Positions 23,278-37,717 of a DNA stretch of 64,000 nucleotides are shown piece by piece (the first letter of the stretch is position 1; every line of letters starts with the position of its first letter). The stretch covers positions 4,852,067-4,916,066 of the forward strand of contig OZ038469.1 of NCBI GenBank assembly GCA_964036295.1, given 5' to 3'. Under the pieces are notes generated by a model that saw only the letters and a list, made by a program, of their open reading frames with translations, searched no databases and was not told the DNA's origin. Source of the DNA: Plumapathes pennacea (Eukaryota > Cnidaria > Anthozoa > Antipatharia > Myriopathidae). The position numbers and the translations under genes were made by a program.

Positions 23278-25759
23278 ATGCCGACGGTTTCTGCATAGTT
23301 TCTGTATACTTTTAGGCCGCGCGTCGTGAGAAATTACAGCAAATTACAGCAAATCATGCACTAATTAATTCATCACACCTTTCGAGTTAAGCTGCTATAT
23401 CTCGCCAACGGATGAAGATAGATAAAAAAGATGTATTGCAAAAAGTCTTGTAATAGTCCAAAGAAGGTTTCCTGAAAGTTTCCAGAGTTTTCAATTTTTG
23501 GCCAAAATCGGCAAAAAACCCTGTGCTATAGCCTTAGTATTTTGTGAAAATTCGAACATTTTTCGACCATCTCAGAATCGCATGAAACTTTCAGGAAACG
23601 TTCCTGGGAGTACGCCGACGGTTTTTGCATAGTTTTTGTAAACTTCTAGGCCGCGCGTCGTGAGAAATTAGTGTAAATTATGGCATATAATGCACTAATT
23701 AATTCATCACACCTTTCGAGTTAAGCTGCTATATCTCGCCAACGGATGAAGATAGATAAGGAAGATGTATTGCAAAAAGTCTTGTAATAGTCCAAAGAAG
23801 GTTTCCTGAAAGTTTCAATTTTTTTTAATTTTTGGCCAAAATCGGCAAAAAACCCTGTGCTATAGCCTTAGTATTTTGTCAAAATTCGAACATTTTTCGA
23901 CCATCTCAGAATCGCATGAAACTTTCAGGAAACGTTCCTGGGACTATGCGGACGGTTTTTGCATTGTTTTTGTAAACTTTTAGGCCGTGCGTCGTGAGAA
24001 ATTAGAGCAAATTACAGCAAATCATGCACTAATTAATTCATCACACCTTTCGAGTTAAGCTGCTATATCTCGCGAACGATTGAAGATAGATAAGGAAGAT
24101 GTATTGCAAAAAGTCTTGTAATAGTCCAAAGAAGGTTTCCTGAAAGTTTCAAGAGTTTTCAATTTTTGGCCAAAATCGGCAAAAAACCCTGTGCTATAGC
24201 CTTAGTATTTTCTGAAAATTCGAACATTTTTCGACCATCTCAGAATCGCATGAAACTTTCAGGAAACGTTCCTGGGACTATGAGGACGGTTTTTGCATTG
24301 TTTTTGTATACTTTTAGGCCGCGCGTCGTGAGAAATTACAGCAAATTACAGCAAATCATGCACTAATTAATTCATCACACCTTTCGAGTTAAGCTGCTAT
24401 ATCTCGCCAACGGATGAAGATAAATAAGGAAGATGTATTGCAAAAAGTCTTGTAATAGTCCAAAGAAGGTTTCCTGAAAGTTTCCAGAGTTTTCAATTTT
24501 TGGCCAAAATCGGCAAAAAACCCTGTGCTATAGCGTTTGTATTTTGTCAAAATTCGAACATTTTTCGACCATCTCAGAATCGCATGAAACTTTCAGGAAA
24601 CGTTCCTGGCACTACGCCGACGGTTTTTGCATAGTTTTTGTAAACTTTTAGGCCGCGCATCGTGAGAAATTAGTGCAAATTATGGCATATCATGCACTAA
24701 TTAATTCATCACACCTTTCGAGTTAAGCTGCTATATCTCGCCAACGATTGAAGATAGATAAGGAAGATGTATTGCAAAAAGTCTTGTAATAGTCCAAAGA
24801 AGGTTTCCTGAAAGTTTCCAGAGATTTCAATTTTTGGCCAAAATCGGCAAAAAAACCCTGTGCTATAGCCTTAGTATTTTGTCTAAATTCGAACATTTTT
24901 CGACCATCTCAGAATCGCATGAAACTTTCAGGAAACGTTCCTGGGACTACGCCGACGGTTTTTGCATAGTTTTTGTAAACTTTTAGGCCGCGCGTCGTGA
25001 GAAATTAGAGCAAATTACAGCAAATCATGCACTAATTAATTCTTCACACCTTTCGAGTTAAGCTGCTATATCTCGCCAACGGATGAAGATAGATAAGGAA
25101 GATGTATTGCAAAAAGTCTTGTAATAGTCCAAACAAGATTTCCTAAAAGTTGCAAGAGTTTTCAATTTTTGGCCAAAATCGGCAAAAAAACCCTGTGCTA
25201 TAGCCTTAGTATTTTGTCAAAATTCGAACATTTTTCGACCATCTCAGAATCGCATGAAACTTTCAGGAAACGTTCCTGGGACTATGCCGACGGTTTTGGC
25301 ATAGTTTTTGTAAACTTTTAGGCCGCGCGTCGTGAGAAACTAGAGCAAATTACAGCAAATCATGCACTAATTAATTCATCACACCTTTCGAGTTAAGCTG
25401 CTATATCTCGCCAACGGATGAAGATAGATAAGGAAGATGTATTGCAAAAAGTCTTGTAATAGTCCAAAGAAGATTTCCTGAAAGTTTCAAGAGTTTTTAA
25501 ATTTTGGCCAAAATCGGCAAAAAACCCTGTGCTATAGCCTTAGTATTTTATCAAAGTTTGAATATTTTTCGACCATCTCAGAATCGCATGAAACTTTCAG
25601 GAAACGTTCCTGGGACTATGCCGACGGATTTTGCATAGTTTTTGTAAACTTTTAGGCTGCGCGTCGTGAGAAATTAGTGCAAATTACAACAAATCTTGCA
25701 CTAATTAATTCATCACACCTTTCGAATTAAGCTGCTATATCTCGCCAACGGATGAAGAT

Positions 25760-28700
25760 AGATAAAGAAGATGTATTGCAAAAAGTCTTGTAATAGTCCA
25801 AAGAAGATTTCCTGAAAGTTTCAAGAGTTTTCAATTTTTGGCCAAAATCGGCAAAAAAACCCTTTGCTATAGCCTTAGTATTTTGTCAAAATTTGAACAT
25901 TTTTCGACCATCTTAGAATCGCATGAAACTTTCAGGAAACGTTCTTGGGACTATGCCGACGGTTTTTGCATAGTTTTTGTAAACTTTTAGGCGGCGCGTC
26001 GTGAGAAATTAGTGCAAATTACAGCAAATCATGCACTAATTAATTCATCACACCTTTCGAGTTGAGCTGCTATATCTCGCGAACGATTGAAGATAGATAA
26101 GGAAGATGTATTGCAAAAAGTCTTGTAATAGTCCAAAGAAGGTTTCCTGAAAGTTTCAAGAGTTTTCAATTTTTGGCCAAAATCGGCAAAAAACCCTGTG
26201 CTATAGCCTTAGTATTTTGTCAAAATTCGAACATTTTTCGACCATCTCAGAATCGCATGAAACTTTTTGGAAACGTTCCTGGGACTATGCCGACGGATTT
26301 TCCATAGTTTTTGTAAACTTTTAGGCTGCGCGTCGTGAGAAATTAGTGCAAATTACAACAAATCTTGCACTAATTAATTCATCACACCTTTCGAATTAAG
26401 CTGCTATATCTTGCCAACGGATGAAGATAGATAAGGAAGATGTATTGCAAAAAGTCCTGTAATACTCCAAAGAAGGTTTCCTGAAAGTTTCAAGAGTTTT
26501 CAATTTTTGGCCAAAATCGGCAAAAAACCCTGTGCTATAGCCTTAGTATTTTGTGAAAATTCGAACATTTTTCGACCATCTCAGAATCGCATGAAACTTT
26601 CAGGAAACGTTCCTGGGAGTACGCCGACGGTTTTTGCATAGTTTTTGTAAACTTTTAGGCTGCGCGTCGTGAGAAATTAGAGCAAATTACAGCAAATCAT
26701 GCACTAATTAATTCTTCACACCTTTCAAGTTAAGCTGCTATATCTCGCCAACGGATGAAGATAGATAAGGAAGATGTATTGCAAAAAGTCTTGTAATAGT
26801 CCAAAGAAGATTTCCTGAAAGTTTCAAGAGTTTTCAATTTTTGGCCAAAATCGGCAAAAAAAACCCTGTGCTATAGCCTTAGTATTTTGTCAAAATTTGA
26901 ACATTTTTCGATCATCTTAGAATCGCATGAAACTTTCAGGAAATGTTCCTGGGACTATGCCGACGGTTTTTGCATAGTTTTTGTAAACTTTTAGGCTGCG
27001 CGTCGTGAGAAATTAGTGCAAATTACAACAAATCTTGCACTAATTAATTCATCACACCTTTCGAATTAAGCTGCTATATCTTGCCAACGGATGAAGATAG
27101 ATAAGGAAGATGTATTGCAAAAAGTCCTGTAATAGTCCAAAGAAGGTTTCCTGAAAGTTTCAAGAGTTTTCAATTTTTGGCCAAAATCGGCAAAAAACCC
27201 TGTGCTATAGCCTTAGTATTTTGTGAAAATTTGAACATTTTTTGACCATCTCAGAATCGCATGAAACTTTCAGGAAACGTTCCTGGGACTATGCCGACGG
27301 TTTTTGCATAGTTTTTGTAAACTTTTAGGCCGCGCGTCGTGAGAAATTAGAGCAAATTACAGCAAATCATGCACTAATTAATTCATCACACCTTTCGAGT
27401 TAAGCTGCTATATCTCGCCAACGGATGAAGATAGATAAAGAAGATGTATTGCAAATAGTCTTGTAATAATCCAAAAAAGGTTTCCTGATAGTTTCAATTT
27501 TTTTTAATTTTTGGCCAAAATCGGCAAAAAACCCTGTGCTATAGCCTTAGTATTTTGTCAAAATTCGAATATTTTTCGACCATCTCAGAATCGCATGAAA
27601 CTTTCAGGAAACGTTCCTGGGACTATGCCGGCGGATTTTGCATAGCTTTTGTAAACTTTTAGGCCGCGCGTCGTGAGAAATTAGAGCAAATTACAACTAA
27701 TCATGCACTAATTAATTCATCACACCTTTCGAGTTAAGCTGCTATATCTCGCCAACGGATGAAGATAAATAAGGAAGATGTATTGCAAAAAGTCTTGTAA
27801 TAGTCCAAAGAAGATTTCCTGAAAGTTTCAAGAGTTTTCAATTTTTGGCCAAAATCGGCAAAAAAAACCCTGTGCTATAGCGTTAGTATTTTGTGAAAAT
27901 TCGAACATTTTTCGACCATCTCAGAATCGCATGAAACTTTCAGGAAACGTTCCTGGGACTACGCCGACGGTTTTTGCATAGTTTTTGTAAACTTTTAGGC
28001 CGCGCGTCGTGAGAAATTAGAGCAAATTACAGCAAATCATGCACTAATTAATTCTTCACACCTTTCGAGTTAAGCTGCTATATCTCGCCAACGGATGAAG
28101 ATAGATAAGGAAGATGTATTGCAAAAAGTCTTGTAATAGTCCAAAGAAGGTTTCCTGAAAGTTTCAAGAGTTTTCAATTTTTGGCCAAAATCGGCAAAAA
28201 AAACCCTGTGCTATAGCGTTAGTATTTTGTCAAAATTCGAACATTTTTCGACCATCTCAGAATCGCATGAAACTTTCAGGAAACGTTCCTGGGACTACGC
28301 CGACGGTTTTTGCATAGTTTTTGTAAACTTTTAGGCTACGCGTCGTGAGAAATTAGAGCAAATTACAGCAAATCATGCACTAATTAATTCTTCACACCTT
28401 TCGAGTTAAGCTGCTATATCTCGCCAACGGATGAAGATAGATAAGGAAGTTGTATTGCAAAAAGTCTTGTAATAGTCCAAAGAAGATTTCCTGAAAGTTT
28501 CAAGAGTTTTCAATTTTTGGCCAAAATCGGCAAAAAAACCCTGTGCTATAGCCTTAGTATTTTGTCAAAATTTGAACATTTTTCGACCATCTCAGAATCG
28601 CATGAAACTTTCAGGAAACGTTCCTGGGACTATGCCGACGGTTTTGGCATAGTTTTTGTAAACTTTTAGGCCGTGCGTCGTGAGAAATTAGAGCAAATTA

Positions 28701-31700
28701 CAGCAAATCATGCACTAATTAATTCATCACACCTTTCGAGTTAAGCTGCTATATCTCGCCAACGGATGAAGATAGATAAGGAAGATGTATTGCAAAAAGT
28801 CTTGTAATAGTCCAAAGAAGATTTCCTGAAAGTTTCAAGAGTTTTTAAATTTTGGCCAAAATCGGCAAAAAACCCTGTGCTATAGCCTTAGTATTTTATC
28901 AAAGTTCGAATATTTTTCGACCATCTCAGAATCGCATGAAACTTTCAGGAAACGTTCCTGGGACTATGCCGACGGATTTTGCATAGTTTTTGTAAACTTT
29001 TAGGCTGCGCGTCGTGAGAAATTAGTGCAAATTACAACAAATCTTGCACTAATTAATTCATCACACCTTTCGAATTAAGCTGCTATATCTCGCCAACGGA
29101 TGAAGATAGATAAGGAAGATGTATTGCAAAAAGTCTTGTAATAGTCCAAAGAAGATTTCCTGAAAGTTTCAAGAGTTTTCAATTTTTGGCCAAAATCGGC
29201 AAAAAAACCCTTTGCTATAGCCTTAGTATTTTGTCAAAATTTGAACATTTTTCGACCATCTTAGAATCGCATGAAACTTTCAGGAAACGTTCTTGGGACT
29301 ATGCCGACGGTTTTTGCATAGTTTTTGTAAACTTTTAGGCCGCGCGTCGTGAGAAGTTAGAGCAAATTACAGCAAATCATGCACTAATTAATTCATCACA
29401 CCTTTCGAGTTAAGCTGCTATATCTCGCGAACGATTGAAGATAGATAAGGAAGATGTATTGCAAAAAGTCTTGTAATAGTCCAAAGAAGGTTTCCTGAAA
29501 GTTTCAAGAGTTTTTAATTTTTGGCCAAAATCGGCAAAAAACCCTGTGCTATAGCCTTAGTATTTTGTCAAAATTCGAACATTTTTCGACCATCTCAGAA
29601 TCGCATGAAACTTTCAGGAAACGTTCCTGGGACTATGCCGACGGATTTTGCATAGTTTTTGTAAACTTTTAGGCTGCGCGTCGTGAGAAATTAGTGCAAA
29701 TTACAACAAATCTTGCACTAATTAATTCATCACACCTTTCGAATTAAGCTGCTATATCTCGCCAACGGATGAAGATAGATAAGGAAGATGTATTGCAAAA
29801 AGTCTTGTAATAGTCCAAAGAAGATTTCCTGAAAGTTTCAAGAGTTTTCAATTTTTGGCCAAAATCGGCAAAAAAACCCTTTGCTATAGCCTTAGTATTT
29901 TGTCAAAATTTGAACATTTTTCGACCATCTTAGAATCGCATGAAACTTTCAGGAAACGTTCTTGGGACTATGCCGACGGTTTTTGCATAGTTTTTGTAAA
30001 CTTTTAGGCGGCGCGTCGTGAGAAATTAGTGCAAATTACAGCAAATCATGCACTAATTAATTCATCACACCTTTCGAGTTGAGCTGCTATATCTCGCGAA
30101 CGATTGAAGATAGATAAGGAAGATGTATTGCAAAAAGTCTTGTAATAGTCCAAAGAAGGTTTCCTGAAAGTTTCAAGAGTTTTTAATTTTTGGCCAAAAT
30201 CGGCAAAAAACCCTGTGCTATAGCCTTAGTATTTTGTCAAAATTCGAACATTTTTCGACCATCTCAGAATCGCATGAAACTTTTTGGAAACGTTCCTGGG
30301 ACTATGCCGACGGATTTTCCATAGTTTTTGTAAACTTTTAGGCTGCGCGTCGTGAGAAATTAGTGCAAATTACAACAAATCTTGCACTAATTAATTCATC
30401 ACACCTTTCGAATTAAGCTGCTATATCTTGCCAACGGATGAAGATAGATAAGGAAGATGTATTGCAAAAAGTCCTGTAATACTCCAAAGAAGGTTTCCTG
30501 AAAGTTTCAAGAGTTTTCAATTTTTGGCCAAAATCGGCAAAAAACCCTGTGCTATAGCCTTAGTATTTTGTGAAAATTCGAACATTTTTCGACCATCTCA
30601 GAATCGCATGAAACTTTCAGGAAACGTTCCTGGGAGTACGCCGACGGTTTTTGCATAGTTTTTGTAAACTTTTAGGCTGCGCGTCGTGAGAAATTAGAGC
30701 AAATTACAGCAAATCATGCACTAATTAATTCTTCACACCTTTCAAGTTAAGCTGCTATATCTCGCCAACGGATGAAGATAGATAAGGAAGATGTATTGCA
30801 AAAAGTCTTGTAATAGTCCAAAGAAGATTTCCTGAAAGTTTCAAGAGTTTTCAATTTTTGGCCAAAATCGGCAAAAAAAACCCTGTGCTATAGCCTTAGT
30901 ATTTTGTCAAAATTTGAACATTTTTCGATCATCTTAGAATCGCATGAAACTTTCAGGAAATGTTCCTGGGACTATGCCGACGGTTTTTGCATAGTTTTTG
31001 TAAACTTTTAGGCTGCGCGTCGTGAGAAATTAGTGCAAATTACAACAAATCTTGCACTAATTAATTCATCACACCTTTCGAATTAAGCTGCTATATCTTG
31101 CCAACGGATGAAGATAGATAAGGAAGATGTATTGCAAAAAGTCCTGTAATAGTCCAAAGAAGGTTTCCTGAAAGTTTCAAGAGTTTTCAATTTTTGGCCA
31201 AAATCGGCAAAAAACCCTGTGCTATAGCCTTAGTATTTTGTGAAAATTTGAACATTTTTTGACCATCTCAGAATCGCATGAAACTTTCAGGAAACGTTCC
31301 TGGGACTATGCCGACGGTTTTTGCATAGTTTTTGTAAACTTTTAGGCCGCGCGTCGTGAGAAATTAGAGCAAATTACAGCAAATGATGCACTAATTAATT
31401 CATCACACCTTTCGAGTTAAGCTGCTATATCTCGCCAACGGATGAAGATAGATAAAGAAGATGTATTGCAAATAGTCTTGTAATAATCCAAAAAAGGTTT
31501 CCTGATAGTTTCAATTTTTTTTAATTTTTGGCCAAAATCGGCAAAAAACCCTGTGCTATAGCCTTAGTATTTTGTCAAAATTCGAATATTTTTCGACCAT
31601 CTCAGAATCGCATGAAACTTTCAGGAAACGTTCCTGGGACTATGCCGGCGGATTTTGCATAGCTTTTGTAAACTTTTAGGCCGCGCGTCGTGAGAAATTA

Positions 31701-33777
31701 GAGCAAATTACAACTAATCATGCACTAATTAATTCATCACACCTTTCGAGTTAAGCTGCTATATCTCGCCAACGGATGAAGATAAATAAGGAAGATGTAT
31801 TGCAAAAAGTCTTGTAATAGTCCAAAGAAGATTTCCTGAAAGTTTCAAGAGTTTTCAATTTTTGGCCAAAATCGGCAAAAAAAACCCTGTGCTATAGCGT
31901 TAGTATTTTGTGAAAATTCGAACATTTTTCGACCATCTCAGAATCGCATGAAACTTTCAGGAAACGTTCCTGGGACTACGCCGACGGTTTTTGCATAGTT
32001 TTTGTAAACTTTTAGGCCGCGCGTCGTGAGAAATTAGAGCAAATTACAGCAAATCATGCACTAATTAATTCTTCACACCTTTCGAGTTAAGCTGCTATAT
32101 CTCGCCAACGGATGAAGATAGATAAGGAAGATGTATTGCAAAAAGTCTTGTAATAGTCCAAAGAAGGTTTCCTGAAAGTTTCAAGAGTTTTCAATTTTTG
32201 GCCAAAATCGGCAAAAAAAACCCTGTGCTATAGCGTTAGTATTTTGTCAAAATTCGAACATTTTTCGACCATCTCAGAATCGCATGAAACTTTCAGGAAA
32301 CGTTCCTGGGACTACGCCGACGGTTTTTGCATAGTTTTTGTAAACTTTTAGGCTACGCGTCGTGAGAAATTAGAGCAAATTACAGCAAATCATGCACTAA
32401 TTAATTCTTCACACCTTTCGAGTTAAGCTGCTATATCTCGCCAACGGATGAAGATAGATAAGGAAGTTGTATTGCAAAAAGTCTTGTAATAGTCCAAAGA
32501 AGATTTCCTGAAAGTTTCAAGAGTTTTCAATTTTTGGCCAAAATCGGCAAAAAAACCCTGTGCTATAGCCTTAGTATTTTGTCAAAATTTGAACATTTTT
32601 CGACCATCTCAGAATCGCATGAAACTTTCAGGAAACGTTCCTGGGACTATGCCGACGGTTTTGGCATAGTTTTTGTAAACTTTTAGGCCGTGCGTCGTGA
32701 GAAATTAGAGCAAATTACAGCAAATCATGCACTAATTAATTCATCACACCTTTCGAGTTAAGCTGCTATATCTCGCCAACGGATGAAGATAGATAAGGAA
32801 GATGTATTGCAAAAAGTCTTGTAATAGTCCAAAGAAGATTTCCTGAAAGTTTCAAGAGTTTTTAAATTTTGGCCAAAATCGGCAAAAAACCCTGTGCTAT
32901 AGCCTTAGTATTTTATCAAAGTTCGAATATTTTTCGACCATCTCAGAATCGCATGAAACTTTCAGGAAACGTTCCTGGGACTATGCCGACGGATTTTGCA
33001 TAGTTTTTGTAAACTTTTAGGCTGCGCGTCGTGAGAAATTAGTGCAAATTACAACAAATCTTGCACTAATTAATTCATCACACCTTTCGAATTAAGCTGC
33101 TATATCTCGCCAACGGATGAAGATAGATAAGGAAGATGTATTGCAAAAAGTCTTGTAATAGTCCAAAGAAGATTTCCTGAAAGTTTCAAGAGTTTTCAAT
33201 TTTTGGCCAAAATCGGCAAAAAAACCCTTTGCTATAGCCTTAGTATTTTGTCAAAATTTGAACATTTTTCGACCATCTTAGAATCGCATGAAACTTTCAG
33301 GAAACGTTCTTGGGACTATGCCGACGGTTTTTGCATAGTTTTTGTAAACTTTTAGGCCGCGCGTCGTGAGAAGTTAGAGCAAATTACAGCAAATCATGCA
33401 CTAATTAATTCATCACACCTTTCGAGTTAAGCTGCTATATCTCGCGAACGATTGAAGATAGATAAGGAAGATGTATTGCAAAAAGTCTTGTAATAGTCCA
33501 AAGAAGGTTTCCTGAAAGTTTCAAGAGTTTTTAATTTTTGGCCAAAATCGGCAAAAAACCCTGTGCTATAGCCTTAGTATTTTGTCAAAATTCGAACATT
33601 TTTCGACCATCTCAGAATCGCATGAAACTTTCAGGAAACGTTCCTGGGACTATGCCGACGGATTTTGCATAGTTTTTGTAAACTTTTAGGCTGCGCGTCG
33701 TGAGAAATTAGTGCAAATTACAACAAATCTTGCACTAATTAATTCATCACACCTTTCGAATTAAGCTGCTATATCTT
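25760..33777 (+). repeat. Twelve-monomer higher-order duplication (4017 bp, two copies)
   Basis: Private variants recur exactly 4017 bases apart: gtcctgtaatactcc at 26454 and 30471, cgatcatcttag at 26909 and 30926, the aaggaagttg variant at 28443 and 32460, and gagaagttag at 29351 and 33368. The copies are about 25760-29770 and 29777-33777. Only a few mismatches were noticed (for example near 26166/30183 and 27365/31385), so the duplication is very recent, or in part an assembly feature. Confidence 0.8.
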
Positions 33778-35699
33778 GCCAACGGATGAAGATAGATAAG
33801 GAAGATGTATTGCAAAAAGTCTTGTAATACTCCAAAGAAGGTTTCCTGAAAGTTTCAAGAGTTTTCAATTTTTGGCCAAAATCGGCAAAAAACCCTGTGC
33901 TATAGCCTTAGTATTTTGTGAAAATTCGAACATTTTTCGACCATCTCAGAATCGCATGAAACTTTCAGGAAACGTTCCTGGGAGTACGCCGACGGTTTTT
34001 GCATAGTTTTTGTAAACTTTTAGGCTGCGCGTCGTGAGAAATTACAGCAAATTACAGCAAATCATGCACTAATTAATTCTTCACACCTTTCAAGTTAAGC
34101 TGCTATATCTCGCCAACGGATGAAGATAGATAAGGAAGATGTATTGCAAAAAGTCTTGTAATAGTCCAAAAAAGGTTTCCTGATAGTTTCAATTTTTTTT
34201 AATTTTTGGCCAAAATCGGCAAAAAACCCTGTGCTATAGCGTTAGCATTTTGTCAAAATTCGAACATTTTTCGACCATCTCAGAATCGCATGAAACTTTC
34301 AGGAAACGTTCCTGGGACTATGCCGGCGGATTTTGCATAGCTTTTGTAAACTTTTAGGCCGCGCGTCGTGAGAAATTAGAGCAAATTACAACTAATCATG
34401 CACTAATTAATTCATCACACCTTTCGAGTTAAGCTGCTATATCTCGCCAACGGATGAAGATAAATAAGGAAGATGTATTGCAAAAAGTCTTGTAATAGTC
34501 CAAAGAAGGTTTTCTGAAAGTTTCAAGAGTTTTCAATTTTTGGCCAAAATCGGCAAAAAAACCCTGTGCTATAGCGTTAGTATTTTGTCTAAATCCGAAC
34601 ATTTTCCGACCATCTCAGAATCGCATGAAACTTTCAGGAAACGTTCCTGGGACTATGCCGACGGATTTTGCATAGTTATTGTAAACTTTCAGGCCGCGCG
34701 TCGTGAGAAATTAGAGCAAATTACAGCAAATCATGCACTAATTAATTCATCACACCTTTCAAGTTAAGCTGCTATATCTCGCCAACGGATGAAGATAGAT
34801 AAGGAAGATGTATTGCAAAAAGTCTTGTAATAGTCCAATGAAGGTTTCCTGAAAGTTTCAAGAGTTTTCAATTTTTGGCCAAAATCGGCAAAAAATGTTG
34901 TGTTATAGCCTTAGTATTTTGTCAAAATTCAAACATTTTTGGACTATCTCAGAATCGCATGAAACTTTCAGGAAACGTTCCTGGGAGTATGCCGACGTTT
35001 TCTGAACAGTTTTTGTAAACTTTTAGGCCACGCGACGTGAGAAATTAGAGCAAATTTTGGCAAATCTTGTACTAATTATTTCATCACACCTTTCGAGTTA
35101 AGGTGCTATATCTCGCCAACGGTTGAAGATAGATAAGGAAGATGTATTGCCAAAAGTGTTTTAGTAGTCCAAAGAAGGTTTCCTGAAAGTTTAAAGAGTT
35201 TTCAATTTTTGGCCAAAATCGGCAAAAAACAAGTTCCTATAGCCTTAGTATTTTGTCAAAGTCCGGTTATTTTTTGACCATTTCAGAATCGCATGAAACT
35301 TTCATGAAACGTTTCTGGGAGTATGCCGACGGTTTCTGCATAGTTCTTGTAAACGTTTCGCGCGCGCGTAGTGAGAAATTATAGCAAACTGGAGCAAATC
35401 ATGCACTAATTAAAACTTCACACCTTTCGAGTTAAGCTGCTATATCTCGCCAATGGATGAAGATAGATAAGGAAGATGTATTGCAAAAAGTCTTGTAATA
35501 GTCCAAAGAAGGTTTCCTGAAAGTTTCAAGAGTTTTCAATTTTTGGCCAAAATCGGCAAAAAACCCTGTGCTATAGCCTTAGTATTTTGTCAAAGTCCGG
35601 TTATTTTTTGACCATTTCAGAATCGCATGAAACTTTCATGAAACGTTCCTGGGAGTATGCCGACGGTTTCTGCATAGTTTCTGTAAACTTTTCGCGCGC

Positions 35700-36057
35700 G
35701 CGTCGTGAGAAATTAGAGCAAACTAGAGCAAATCATGCACTAATTAAAACATCACACCTTTCGAGCAAAGGAGCCAAGTTTGAGCTCGATGAAGATCGAT
35801 AAAGCAAGTTTATTGCATATATTCTTGTTATAGTCTAAAGAAACTTTCCTGAAAGTTTCAAGGCTTTTCAATTTTTGATAAAAAAAAAACCCTGTGCTAT
35901 AGCCTTAGTATTTTGTGAAAATCCGGCCATTTTTCGACCATCTCAGAATCGGATGAAACTTTCAGGAAACGTCCCTGTGATATCCGGCCAGCGGCCACTC
36001 GTGCACGCATGCGCGTGATCGCACGTGCTTCAATAAACATGGCGTCTTTTAGTTGAT
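35700..36057 (+). repeat. Duplicated satellite segment with truncated LTR
   Basis: This block is nearly identical to 37442-37799, 1742 bases downstream. Bases 35976-36056 are the first 81 of the 111 LTR bases, preceded by the same gtccc target sequence as the full element. After base 81 the LTR is joined directly to satellite sequence (tgccgacgg). The simplest reading is a recombination product formed after the element inserted, with satellite on both sides. Confidence 0.8.
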
Positions 36058-37717
36058 GCCGACGGTTTCTGTATAGTTTTTGTAAACTTTTAGTGCGCGC
36101 TCGGTGAGAAATTAGAGCAAACTAGAGCAAATCATGCACTAATTAAAACATCACACCTTTTGAGCAAAGGAGCCAAGTTTGAGCTGTTATATCTCGCCAA
36201 CGGATGAAGATCGATAAATCAAATGTATTCCAAAAGTCTTCTTATAGTCCAAAGAAACTTTCTTGAAAGTTTCAAGGCTTTTCAATTTTTGTCAAAAAAC
36301 CCTGTGCTATAGCCTTAGTATTTTCTCAAAAGACGGCCATTTTTCGACCATCTGAGAATCGCATGAAACTTTTCAAAAACGTTCCTGGGAGGAAGACTAC
36401 GGTTTCTGAATAGTTTTTGTAAACTTTTAGCGTGCGCGTCGTGAGAAATTAAAGCAAACTAGAGCAAATCATGCACTAATTAAAACATCACACCTTTCGC
36501 GCAAAGGAGCCAAGTTTGAGCTGCTATATCTCGCCAACGGATGAGGATCGATAAAGCAAACGTATTGCAAAAAGTCTTTTTATAGTCCAAAGAAAGTTTC
36601 CTGAAAGTTTCAAGGATTTTCAATTTTGGCAAAAAAAACCTTGTGCTATAGCCTTAGTATTTTCTCAAAATCCGGCCATTTTTCGGCCATCTCAAAATCG
36701 CATGAAACTTCCAGGAAACGTTCCTTGGACTATGCCGACGGTTTCTGCATAGTTTTTGTAAACTTTTAGCGCGCGCTCGGTGAGAAATTAGAGCAAACTA
36801 GAGCAAATCATGCACTAATTAATACATCACACCTTTCGAGCAAAGGAGCCAAGTTTGAGCTGTTATATCTCGCCAACGGATGAAGATCGATAAATCAAAT
36901 GTATTCCAAAAGTCTTCTTATAGTCCAAAGAAACTTTCTTGAAAGTTTCAAGGCTTTTCAATTTTTGACAAAAAACCCTGTGCTATAGCCTTAGTATTTT
37001 CTCAAAAGACGGCCATTTTTCGACCATCGCATGAAACTTTTCAAGAACGTTCCTGGGAGGAAGACTACGGTTTCTGAATAGTTTTTGTAAACTTTTAGCG
37101 TGCGCGTCGTGAGAAATTAGAGCAAACTAGAGCAAATCATGAACTAATTAAAACATCACACCTTTCGCGCAAAGGAGCCAAGTTTGAGCTGCTATATCTC
37201 GCCAACGGATGAAGATCGATAAAGCAAATGTATTGCAAAAAGTCTTTTTATAGTCCAAAGAAAGTTTCCTGAAAGTTTCAAGGATTTTCAATTTTTGACA
37301 AAAAACCCTGTGCTATAGCCTTAGTATTTTCTCAAAATCCGGCCATTTTTCGACCATCTCAGAATCTCATGAAACTTTTAAGAAATGTTCCTGGGACTAT
37401 GAGGACGGTTTCTGCATAGTTTTTGTAAACTTTTAGCGTGCGCGTCGTGAGAAATTGGAGCAAACTAGAGCAAATCATGCACTAATTAAAACATCACACC
37501 TTTCGAGCAAAGGAGCCAAGTTTGAGCTCGATGAAGATCGATAAAGCAAGTTTATTGCATATATTCTTGTTATAGTCTAAAGAAACTTTCCTGAAAGTTT
37601 CAAGGCTTTTCAATTTTTGATAAAAAAAAAACCCTGTGCTATAGCCTTAGTATTTTGTGAAAATCCGGCCATTTTTCGACCATCTCAGAATCGGATGAAA
37701 CTTTCAGGAAACGTCCC

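Larger units (their letters stand above)
16092..37717 (+). repeat. Satellite array, about 334-bp monomers, left part
   Basis: About 64 head-to-tail monomers, with successive copies of tgctatatctcgcc starting at 16471, 16805, 17140, 17474, 17808 and 18142 (spacing 334-335). Conserved blocks in each unit are aacggatgaagatagataag, ccctgtgctatagcc, catgcactaattaa and gcgcgtcgtgagaaatta. Each unit carries a perfect 16-bp inverted repeat (for example 16546-16561 and 16661-16676), extending to 25 of 28 positions. Edge monomers (before about 16790 and after about 35750) keep caaaggagccaag, which core monomers lack. 334 is not a multiple of 3, and the short ORFs inside are not genes. The array is broken by a MITE, a partial LTR and the LTR element that ends this part. 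Confidence 0.95.

Noticed and set aside
16092..37717. CRISPR-like reading of the regular repeat array
   Set aside because: The whole unit is repeated with no unique spacers and the context is eukaryotic.
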